A DNA stretch of 13,559 nt from Acanthaster planci (lineage: Eukaryota > Echinodermata > Asteroidea > Valvatida > Acanthasteridae): the NCBI RefSeq assembly GCF_001949145.1, contig NW_019091539.1, positions 508,832 through 522,390 of the forward strand. Direction: 5' to 3'. This document shows, piece by piece, positions 10,001 through 13,559 of the stretch. The number at the start of each line of letters is the position of its first letter. Positions within the stretch are counted from its first letter, which is position 1. The notes under the pieces are model-generated. The model made no database searches and was not told where the DNA came from. It saw only the letters and a list, made by a program, of their open reading frames with translations. The position numbers and the translations under genes are program-made.

Positions 10001-12209
10001 CATGTCATTTGTTTGTCAAGAAAATTAGAAAAGACTGTTCCATTTTTATATACATTACCCAGTGCAGCATGTTTGGATATGTAGGCATTATGTTAATGGC
10101 GCGTACATTGTACCATGGTTCCTGCGGCCTGGCAAAGTCATGGAAATCTGTTTTTGTTTTCCAGGCCTGGAAAAGTCATGGAATTTTGTAAAAATGACTT
10201 AATTCATGGAAAAGTCATGGAATTTTTCAAACACAGATTTTCTTTATCAGATATAAGTGCATAAAATGCATGATTTTGTTGGCAGCTTTAAAAGTCTGAA
10301 AAGTCCAAGAAATTGCATTATTGGGTCATAGATTTTCATAATTTGGTCATGGAAAAGTCATGGAATTTAATTGTCCTGTAGGTGCAGGAACCCTGTTGTA
10401 CATTTGTTTAGAGGCCTTTCAATCAGAAGTATCTCTGGTGACTTTGGACTTGTCAGGTTGGGCCAGCCGCTTCTGTTGAGTCAGGCTGAGCTTACCTCAG
10501 TCATCAACTATACTCTTCTACAGGGTGCCAAGATACTAGTTCATTAGCGTGAAATTCACATCCTCATTTTGTAGCAGAAGGTATCACTTTGACGTTCTTA
10601 TTCCATACTGGACACACTGTGGGACAAAAAGTACCATTACTTTTTCCAGATGGCTCGAGTGCTGACCCCTTGATTTGTCTTGGACAAGCATCGCTTTCGA
10701 TTACTTCACTGCATTTGATTTGAAGTTTTTATGATTTCCCATGCTAACTTGGGCCTGGTCCAAGTGGCCAAACCGCCGAGCCAGTTGCTTGGGAAGTATC
10801 CCACAATGCAGTGCTGGAACATGGCGGTTCGCTGGAAAGACGTGAAGGAAAGTTGACACCGTTGAAAACAGTTCAGAAAAATAGTTGAATGTTGTGGCAA
10901 ATCAGCTCAAGTCAACTAAGTTCTGTGAAGGAAAGGCAGGAAGTGTGTGTTTAGATGTCTGTTCCCTTTAACCATTTGGACTCATGCTACAAATTCAATG
11001 AATATGTGACCTCTTGACCTGGTTGGGACACTCCCAAATCAACCTGAGATTGTTTGTTTATCACCACATCTTATGCATGCCCATCCAAACCAGTGATCAC
11101 ACAGTAAGCACATGGGAAGAAATCGAATGCACTGAAGGAGTTTTCAAAATTGGTCAATGCATCTAGTCAATCACTGATTTTTCTCTCGACCCGCAGCGGC
11201 ACGCGCGTGGAGCGTGACTTTGTGGAGGCGCCCTCACAGATGCTGGAGAACTGGTGCTGGCAGGCAGAGTCACTGCGGCGCATGTCGGGCCACTACAAAG
11301 ATGGGACGACCATTCCGGATGAGATGGTGAACAAGCTGGTCAGGGCCCGTAATGCCAATGCTGGGGTCTTCAACCTACGGCAGATCCTACTAGGAACATT
11401 TGATCAGACCATACATACTTCTGCTAAGGTATGTCTTGGCTCAAGTTTTTCCTGGTTGTTACAGAGTTGTCATAATGTTTCCAGTGTTCGGAAATCAGAC
11501 CGTTTGAAACGACAAAAATGAGACAGTGGGCCTTTAAAGTTGATCGAAAAATACTTTGAAATTTCAGTTTGAAATGTTTACAGAAAATCTTTAACCTCGC
11601 TGGCATCGGACATATACAACAATCTTGGAATTCACGAAAGTCACCTTGTTATTTTTCAGGTAGTTCTCTGTCGCTTTTTGGAAAATCAGTTCAAATATGT
11701 TGGATTTTTCAAAAGTAATGATAGCCATTGGAAATCAGTTTTAATTTTCGATTGTAAAGAAATTGCTTTATATGGTTGTCCATTTATCCTGACTTCCCCT
11801 AATCTTTACAGATTTGACAAAGAAGGTGACCTAAAACAGACCCCCGAAGATTCCTGTTGAATTGAGAATTATTTCCTTTTTGTTCATTTTAACATAGGCT
11901 GATACCACCTCTGTGTATGCCGGGTTATCAAAGGACATTCTTGGTATACCAGCTACGCCGGGTACCAACATGTGTGCATCATTTGGCCATCTTGCTGATG
12001 GGTATGATGCCCAGTACTATGGTTATTTGGTGAGTAACTTGGATTTTAAATACTCTCTCTTTGCCCCTTCTACTTAGGCGGACACAAGCGCCATATATTC
12101 CAAACTGTCACAAGAGATTCTGGGGATACCGGCCACACCGGGTACCAACAAGGTGGCCTCATTTGGTCATTTGTCGGATGGTTACGATGCTCAGTACTAT
12201 GGGTATCTG
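975..12209 (+). CDS. THOP1: thimet oligopeptidase-like M3 zinc endopeptidase gene, partial, with two pairs of alternative exons
   Basis: The exons at 975-1093, 2545-2676, 2985-3022, 3417-3529, 4176-4230, 4666-4830, 5960-6121, 8197-8262, 8637-8741, 8854-8961, 9285-9358 or 9414-9487, 11197-11428, and 11898-12029 or 12078-12209 join in frame with GT-AG borders into about 500 codons. Vertebrate THOP1 is about 690 residues, so the N-terminal part and the C-terminal end are outside the window. The family cleaves short peptides such as neuropeptides and proteasome products, mostly in the cytosol. Visible hallmarks are HEFGH (zinc ligands and catalytic Glu), a Glu 25 residues after the second His (third ligand, exon 12), [14 protein letters not shown], and the GYD.QYYGYL loop. 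THOP1 is preferred over neurolysin because of [40 protein letters not shown] and DAQYYGY. Assignment to the M3 family is very secure; the exact orthologue is inferred from remembered family sequences. Confidence 0.93.
1467..1711. mobile_element. MITE with 25-bp terminal inverted repeats
   Basis: The sequence at 1467-1491 (GGGTAATTCCAGAAATTAAG then GGTCC) is the reverse complement of 1687-1711 with one mismatch. Further inward, TGTCCCTGT at about 1502-1510 has its complement ACAGGGACA at about 1660-1668, in a degenerate subterminal repeat. TTAT directly flanks both ends (1463-1466 and 1712-1715) and may be a target-site duplication. The element is 245 bp and has no transposase, so it would be non-autonomous. 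The superfamily cannot be fixed. Confidence 0.8.
1789..1950. repeat. 40-bp tandem repeat, about 4 copies
   Basis: CAGTGCCAATGGGACTATTC recurs at 1801, 1841, 1881 and 1921, exactly 40 bases apart, with the linker TGCAATGGTTTGATCAGGGT. The first copy has TTTCATCAGGT and GGGATTATTC, and the last is diverged (CCAGTGGGACTGTTTTG). This is a small intronic minisatellite without coding or CRISPR character. Confidence 0.9.
2545..2676 (+). CDS. THOP1: THOP1-like exon 2 of window
   Basis: Acceptor TTTGATTCTCCTAG and donor CTAG|GTAGAT bound 132 nt (2 + 43 codons + 1). The product begins [18 protein letters not shown] and ends [21 protein letters not shown]. The IDFNKNLNE-type motif is strongly conserved in the N-terminal domain of M3 oligopeptidases. 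The last base G and the TT of exon 3 make a Val codon. Reading through the donor gives a spurious continuation to a stop at 2766-2768, which is intron. Confidence 0.95.
2677..2984 (+). other. intron 2 (308 nt)
   Basis: Donor GTAGAT at 2677; acceptor TTTATTTTCAG ends at 2984. I see no gene, repeat or structured element in it. Confidence 0.85.
2985..3022 (+). CDS. THOP1: THOP1-like exon 3 of window (38-nt microexon)
   Basis: The short block between TATTTTCAG and the strong donor AAG|GTAAGT encodes [12 protein letters not shown] after the split Val codon. The family has LPDDFI.SLEK at this place, so despite its size it is required to join exons 2 and 4 in frame (phase 1 in, phase 0 out). It is too short to be found as an open frame. 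Confidence 0.92.
3023..3416 (+). other. intron 3 (394 nt)
   Basis: Donor GTAAGT at 3023; acceptor GGTTTTGACAG ends at 3416. Two more AG sites follow closely (CAG ending at 3420 and 3423), but only the first keeps the reading frame. No other feature is seen. Confidence 0.82.
3417..3529 (+). CDS. THOP1: THOP1-like exon 4 of window
   Basis: This exon is 37 codons plus two bases and encodes [20 protein letters not shown] followed by [17 protein letters not shown]. It matches the family segment with LKYP.YFPVM and PETRR..E.AFN. Donor AAG|GTAGGA interrupts an Arg codon (AG|A) completed by exon 5. The acceptor at 3416 is chosen because it alone continues the LDK|TAEGK frame. Confidence 0.94.
3530..4175 (+). 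other. intron 4 (646 nt)
   Basis: Donor GTAGGA at 3530; acceptor CATTCTATTTCTAG ends at 4175. The only local structure seen is a short run of ACATGTATACATGTACATGT-type self-complementary units at about 3915-3936, a simple motif often dispersed in marine invertebrate genomes. No gene is seen. Confidence 0.82.
4176..4230 (+). CDS. THOP1: THOP1-like exon 5 of window (55 nt)
   Basis: One base finishes the Arg codon, then 18 codons encode [18 protein letters not shown]. This matches the family's CKEENT.IL..L..LR.K helix. It ends in phase 0 at AAG|GTAATG. It is short but bounded by a good polypyrimidine acceptor and a clear donor. Confidence 0.94.
4231..4665 (+). other. intron 5 (435 nt)
   Basis: Donor GTAATG at 4231; acceptor CCTGTTTGAATAG ends at 4665. 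Open frames on both strands (for example 4251-4562 and 4275-4463) have no recognisable content and are judged chance. Confidence 0.82.
4666..4830 (+). CDS. THOP1: THOP1-like exon 6 of window
   Basis: These 55 complete codons start [20 protein letters not shown] and end [16 protein letters not shown]. The LGYPTHA.Y.LE.RMAK motif is a conserved M3 oligopeptidase signature just before the interdomain region. Both borders are phase 0 (AATAG|CTT and GAG|GTAGAC). Reading past the donor gives a long hydrophobic tail in intron sequence that is not part of the protein. Confidence 0.95.
4831..5959 (+). other. intron 6 (1129 nt)
   Basis: Donor GTAGAC at 4831; acceptor GCACTGACCAG ends at 5959. The intron contains the only ambiguous base of the window (N at 5089). 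Open frames at 5116-5346, 5138-5344, 5217-5507 and 5353-5538 overlap one another on both strands, resemble nothing known to me and are not called. I see no clear repeat. Confidence 0.82.
5960..6121 (+). CDS. THOP1: THOP1-like exon 7 of window
   Basis: These 54 codons in phase 0 start [20 protein letters not shown] and continue [20 protein letters not shown], then [14 protein letters not shown]. The family equivalents are I..WD..YYM...EE..YS.D...LKEYFP.EVVT.GLL..YQ, which form the start of the catalytic half. Donor CAG|GTAATT is clear. Confidence 0.96.
6574..6639. repeat. 23-bp tandem repeat, just under 3 copies
   Basis: GGTTGCTACAGGAATAGTAC followed by ATT (6574-6596) is followed by a variant GGTTCCTGCAGGCATAGTAC then ATT (6597-6619), and a third degraded copy starts at 6620 (GATTGCTGTGGGTATATCAC). 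This is a small intronic tandem duplication. Confidence 0.75.
7793..8060. repeat. possible dispersed repeat or MITE fragment
   Basis: The segment opens with GGGCCCAATTTTATGGCTCT and carries repeated, partly inverted TTGCTTAACAGC, TGCTTACTG and CTGCTTAGCAG motifs. This GGGCCCAATTT-type opening reminds me of interspersed repeats in invertebrate deuterostome genomes, but I cannot verify the family or find clean ends. Overlapping open frames on both strands (7821-8036 and 7860-8063) arise from it. Confidence 0.35.
8197..8262 (+). CDS. THOP1: THOP1-like exon 8 of window
   Basis: These 22 codons in phase 0 encode [20 protein letters not shown] then TM. This fits the family's ELLGL.FE......VW...V motif that leads into the catalytic core. 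Acceptor TTCTGTCAACAG and donor ATG|GTAAAT are clear. Confidence 0.94.
8263..8636 (+). other. intron 8 (374 nt)
   Basis: Donor GTAAAT at 8263; the acceptor with a strong T-rich tract (TTTTTTTTGTTTGGTGTTTCTAG) ends at 8636. Nothing else is seen. Confidence 0.85.
8637..8741 (+). CDS. THOP1: THOP1-like exon 9 of window
   Basis: These 35 codons in phase 0 encode [20 protein letters not shown] then [15 protein letters not shown]. The FYLDL.PREGK..HAACF.LQ block is one of the most conserved M3 signatures and forms part of the catalytic-domain core near the cleft. Donor CAG|GTGAAA is followed by the shortest ordinary intron (112 nt, 8742-8853). Confidence 0.96.
8854..8961 (+). CDS. THOP1: THOP1-like exon 10 of window
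   Basis: These 36 codons in phase 0 start [20 protein letters not shown] and end [11 protein letters not shown]. They match the family's PGC..PDGSR...A.A..VNF.......SLL.HDEV segment just before the zinc motif. Donor GAA|GTAAGT is a consensus site. The next residues must come from 11a or 11b, both of which begin with Val as in [13 protein letters not shown]. Confidence 0.96.
8962..9284 (+). other. intron 10 (323 nt to exon 11a, 452 nt to exon 11b)
   Basis: Donor GTAAGT at 8962; acceptor CTTCTCCCCCCTCAG ends at 9284. It has a C-rich stretch at about 9195-9240. An ACTTCAAATTGGATGA motif near 9104 is shared with intron 7 near 7076. No gene is seen. Confidence 0.82.
9285..9358 (+). CDS. THOP1: THOP1-like alternative exon 11a, zinc-site exon, canonical version
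   Basis: These 74 nt (24 codons plus AG of a split Ser) encode [13 protein letters not shown] followed by [16 protein letters not shown] supplies the two zinc-binding His and the catalytic Glu. Sequence after the motif closely follows mammalian THOP1, including Met at the position equivalent to residue 490 (17 after the first zinc His). Acceptor CCCCCCTCAG is strong; donor CAG|GTACTG departs from consensus. The AG joins the C of exon 12 as Ser, giving [12 protein letters not shown] with the third zinc ligand exactly 25 residues after the second His. Splicing to 11b across 55 nt is unlikely and would shift the frame, so 11a should be used instead of 11b. Confidence 0.94.
9359..9413 (+). promoter_or_regulatory. 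55-nt inter-exon intron between 11a and 11b, probable steric block
   Basis: The gap from donor GTACTG to acceptor CTCCGGATAG is 55 nt, half the next smallest intron of this gene outside the alternative clusters (112 nt). A plausible branch A in TTCTAAATC lies near 9382, only about 23 nt from the 11a donor. That is too close for both ends to be recognised together in most animals. Such spacing is a known way to force mutually exclusive exon use. The branch site is inferred. Confidence 0.65.
9414..9487 (+). CDS. THOP1: THOP1-like alternative exon 11b, zinc-site exon, divergent version
   Basis: This exon has the same length (74 nt) and phase as 11a and encodes [13 protein letters not shown] followed by [11 protein letters not shown]. 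The first 13 residues equal 11a, although 5 of the 13 codons differ synonymously. Then 9 of 11 residues change. The zinc His pair and catalytic Glu are kept, and equal length keeps the 25-residue spacing to the third ligand in exon 12. The THOP1-490-equivalent residue is Tyr here, not Met. Acceptor TTTCTCCGGATAG and donor CAG|GTCTGT are usable but not strong. Constraint on the motif argues for function, not decay. Transcript evidence is not available. Confidence 0.88.
9567..9932. mobile_element. foldback element with 131-bp inverted arms
   Basis: The left arm 9567-9697 and right arm 9802-9932 are reverse complements of equal length. Their outer 40 bases (AATAAGCCA.TTGCGAG.TAAATTTGAATAAAATCTGGTACA) and inner 50 bases (TTGAATTCTCCA...GTGATTCGGGG.AAGCTT) are well matched, with a diverged middle. 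The spacer 9698-9801 is 104 bp. No transposase frame is present. No convincing target duplication is seen. In RNA the arms could form a long hairpin directly downstream of the 11a/11b cluster. Confidence 0.87.
10114..10395. mobile_element. hAT-like MITE, 282 bp, with 12-bp TIRs
   Basis: The ends are CATGGTTCCTGC (10114-10125) and GCAGGAACCCTG (10384-10395), inverted repeats with one mismatch. TTGTAC flanks both directly (10108-10113 and 10396-10401), a likely target-site duplication. CAGGGTTCC-type ends resemble hAT elements, although hAT duplications are usually 8 bp. The inside holds four copies of a TGGAAAAGTCATGGAA motif (near 10130, 10167, 10207 and 10350; the first has TGGCAAAG). There is no coding capacity. 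Confidence 0.8.
11197..11428 (+). CDS. THOP1: THOP1-like exon 12 of window, third zinc ligand
   Basis: One base completes the Ser codon, then 77 codons begin [20 protein letters not shown] and pass through [13 protein letters not shown] and [17 protein letters not shown]. The Glu in DFVEAPSQ is the third zinc ligand, equivalent to Glu502 in mammalian THOP1. At the THOP1 position 495 (His; Asn in neurolysin) this protein has Arg. The exon is markedly more GC-rich than its introns. Donor AAG|GTATGT is strong. It accepts either 11a or 11b and ends in phase 0, so either 13a or 13b can follow. Confidence 0.97.
11429..11897 (+). other. intron 12 (469 nt to exon 13a, 649 nt to 13b)
   Basis: Donor GTATGT at 11429; acceptor TTCATTTTAACATAG ends at 11897. 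The frame at 11678-11860 has no family likeness and is not called. No third copy of exon 13 is seen here. Confidence 0.82.
11898..12029 (+). CDS. THOP1: THOP1-like alternative exon 13a, substrate-loop exon
   Basis: These 44 codons in phase 0 encode [20 protein letters not shown], then [20 protein letters not shown] and YGYL. The GHL..GYD.QYYGYL loop lies over the active site in THOP1 and neurolysin; its His and Tyr residues (THOP1 H600, Y605, Y609, Y612) are all present. Ala in DAQ is the THOP1 state (Gly in neurolysin). Asp replaces the glycine equivalent to Gly603, in both versions of this exon. It keeps Met before the variable residue (TNM.A.FGH) as in vertebrates. Donor TTG|GTGAGT is strong. 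The next expected sequence (WSEV) is not found in the window. Confidence 0.93.
12030..12077 (+). promoter_or_regulatory. 48-nt inter-exon intron between 13a and 13b, probable steric block
   Basis: The gap from GTGAGT to TTTGCCCCTTCTACTTAG is 48 nt. A plausible branch A in GGATTTTAAATAC lies about 19 nt from the 13a donor. This is below the usual animal intron minimum, so 13a and 13b are unlikely to be spliced together. The strong pyrimidine tract at 12053-12075 shows the 13b acceptor itself is well formed. Confidence 0.63.
12078..12209 (+). CDS. THOP1: THOP1-like alternative exon 13b, substrate-loop exon
   Basis: This exon has the same length (132 nt) and phase as 13a and encodes [20 protein letters not shown], then [20 protein letters not shown] and YGYL. 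It is identical to 13a at 34 of 44 residues, and all loop His and Tyr residues are kept. Changes cluster in the helix before the loop (T4S, S5A, V6I, A8S, G9K, K12Q, D13E), just before it (M25K, C26V) and inside it (A33S). Many identical codons differ at third positions, which fits an old duplication under selection. Acceptor CCTTCTACTTAG and donor CTG|GTGAGT are strong. Joint use with 13a would keep frame but add a second loop, so exclusive use is inferred. Confidence 0.9.
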
Positions 12210-12478
12210 GTGAGTTTATTTGATTTGAAAACAACGAGCCTACGGACAAATGATGCAACACTTTGTTTACATAAACACATCCCTGTGGGAGCTTGGAAGT
12301 GAGGATAGATTTGCAGTTCCTCAGGAAAGCATACAGAAGGGTTTTGTCATCAGTACATTAGGTTATAGTCTTTAACCTCCACTTGTGACGTCACGCTGTT
12401 GTTTAGCCACTCCGTTATTTTGTATGAATAATGCGATAGAGGCAATACCCTTCCGTTCTTTTGGAGATTTTGCTTCCC

Positions 12479-12507
12479 TCACTCCATTGTACTGAACAAT
12501 GGAGTGA
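12479..12507. repeat. perfect 12-bp inverted repeat with 5-nt loop
   Basis: TCACTCCATTGT at 12479-12490 is the exact reverse complement of ACAATGGAGTGA at 12496-12507, around ACTGA. There is no T-run or other terminator sign, and eukaryotic intron context gives it no evident role. It could be a short structured RNA element or chance. Confidence 0.6.
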
Positions 12508-13454
12508 TACATTTTAGGCTTAAATAGCCTCTAAAAATACACTGTAGATTGCAATGTAAATTTTCAGTTTTAATAATTTGTTCAATCGAGTGTCAGATGG
12601 AAAGATTAACAATAATTTTTTAAACAAATGAAATACTGGCATTGTTGCACCTTGCAGGCGGCAATGCTGACGGTAATATTGTACAGTCCATGAAAGCCGT
12701 TGATGTGTCAATAATGCAGTTACAAAGGCAGGATACCTTGACCATTCGTTCATTCTTTGATTAGAGAACTCACTACCTTGAAATTACTTGGCGAGCCATG
12801 CCGGAAGGTTCCCAGACAGGTCCAGAAAAATGAAGTCATGCAAGGTAACCCTTAGAAACTTGTGTGGTTTTCTTCTTTGAAGTTACAAATAAATTGCGCA
12901 AATACGAGCAGATAAGGTCATCCTTCTTGAAATGTTTAATGACGTTCCATGCCGAAACAGTTCAACCTTCATCTTTTCGGTTTCAAACATAGTTCTGCAA
13001 TTAGAATGTGAAAAGGTCTCAAACTTAATTTGTTTAGGGTGTCTCATGAATTTGGAAATCGACAATCACATTCAAATGGCTCACTCCAGATTGCACATGC
13101 AGGAATGGTCGTTAGACAAAGCCCTCATGCAGAGTGATTTGTGTGCAGATGAAAGAAAAAACTTCAAGTAAGCTACATTGGACGAAGACTTAGTGAAGTT
13201 GATTAAATGCCACATGATACTAACATGCTTCGATAATTTTAACTTCAGTGTTGGATACTATATTGCCAAAAAATGGAGGAATGATTGCTTCTGTATCTGT
13301 GAGAAAAGAGTACTATTACTGACCTTAACGCACTCATTGACTTTTCACTCCATGTTTAGTCTTTTGGATTGACTGTTGGTTTCTTCTACAAGAGCAAGGT
13401 CAAACTTCCCATAGGACCTGGAATTCTGAAAGATCGGCTAGTTCTATTCTAATT

Positions 13455-13559
13455 CCACTTAAGGTGACATTCAGTATATATAATCCATGGTATCAGTGGG
13501 TAATGACAGTTGGTGTCTCCACTTAAGGTGACATTCAGTATATATAATCCATGGTATCA
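13455..13559. repeat. 64-bp tandem repeat cut by the window end
   Basis: The 41 bases at 13455-13495 (CCACTTAAGGTGACATTCAG then TATATATAATCC and ATGGTATCA) recur without change at 13519-13559, a period of 64. Only 1.6 copies are visible, and the array may go on past the window. Perfect identity suggests a recent minisatellite expansion. Confidence 0.85.

Larger units (their letters stand above)
9488..11196 (+). other. intron 11 (1709 nt from 11b, 1838 nt from 11a)
   Basis: Both alternative exons splice to the acceptor TCTCTCGACCCGCAG at 11196. The intron carries a 366-bp foldback element starting 79 nt after exon 11b and a hAT-like MITE at 10114-10395. From 10402 to 11196 I see no gene, only short imperfect inverted motifs (for example AACCGCC near 10771 and GGCGGTT near 10823). 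Confidence 0.83.
12210..13559 (+). other. open-ended downstream intron (at least 1350 nt)
   Basis: It begins with the 13b donor GTGAGT. I searched for the next family segment (WSEV.S.DMF) and do not find it, so the C-terminal exons should lie beyond the window. A perfect 12-bp hairpin lies at 12479-12507 and a 64-bp repeat at 13455-13559. Open frames such as 12932-13171 and 13178-13372 show no family likeness and no supporting signals. Confidence 0.75.

Noticed and set aside
11678-11860. 60-residue frame in intron 12 as a possible third alternative exon
   Set aside because: The translation has no similarity to exon 13 or 11 and no acceptor-donor pair in a suitable phase.
11898-12209. Constitutive tandem domain duplication including both 13a and 13b
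   Set aside because: The 48-nt spacer is too short for normal splicing, and a second loop of 44 residues would not fit the known M3 fold. Transcript data could still overturn this.
975-12209. A processed or decayed pseudogene
   Set aside because: Introns are present, all exon joins keep frame, no stop or frameshift is seen, and all zinc and catalytic residues are intact.
12479-12507. Hairpin as a transcription terminator
   Set aside because: It is in a eukaryotic intron, lacks a T-run and has coding sequence of the same gene expected downstream.
12932-13372. Two frames in the right-hand intron as the missing C-terminal exons
   Set aside because: Neither contains the expected WSEV..DMF or related C-terminal family motifs.

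Overview
This is a eukaryotic, animal-type genomic window. It holds one split gene on the + strand with GT-AG introns, set in AT-rich intronic DNA with several small foldback and terminal-inverted-repeat elements. The translated exons join without a stop or frame break into about 500 residues of an M3-family zinc oligopeptidase. It is closest to thimet oligopeptidase (THOP1), with neurolysin as the sister family. Protein likeness to vertebrate THOP1, intron sizes and repeats suggest an invertebrate, probably a marine deuterostome such as a cephalochordate, echinoderm or hemichordate. The species cannot be fixed from the sequence alone.

Layout: 1-974 is non-coding and probably lies in an upstream intron; the exons for the protein N-terminus are outside the window. 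Exons E1 to E10 lie at 975-1093, 2545-2676, 2985-3022, 3417-3529, 4176-4230, 4666-4830, 5960-6121, 8197-8262, 8637-8741 and 8854-8961. Then come two alternative versions of the zinc-site exon (11a 9285-9358, 11b 9414-9487), exon 12 (11197-11428), and two alternative versions of the substrate-loop exon (13a 11898-12029, 13b 12078-12209). The C-terminal exons, expected to start with a WSEV-type sequence, are not seen in 12210-13559 and should lie downstream. Exon numbers are counted within this window.

The main discovery candidate is two separate clusters of apparently mutually exclusive exons in one peptidase gene. 11a and 11b are both 74 nt and both encode the intact HEFGH zinc motif, but they differ over the following helix and loop. 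13a and 13b are both 132 nt and both encode the GHL..GYD.QYYGYL substrate loop, with 10 of 44 residues changed. The introns between the copies are only 55 and 48 nt, against 112 nt or more elsewhere in the gene, which should block splicing of one copy to the other. Including both 11a and 11b, or neither, would also break the reading frame. If all combinations occur, the gene makes four peptidases that share a scaffold and catalytic residues but differ around the active-site cleft. One difference falls at the position equivalent to mammalian THOP1 residue 490, which is known to affect THOP1/neurolysin cleavage specificity.

The rest is intronic: a hairpin element near 552-663, a 25-bp-TIR element at 1467-1711, a 40-bp tandem repeat near 1789-1950, a short 23-bp repeat near 6574, a 366-bp foldback element right after exon 11b, a hAT-like miniature element at 10114-10395, and a 64-bp repeat cut by the window end. 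One ambiguous base (N) lies at 5089.
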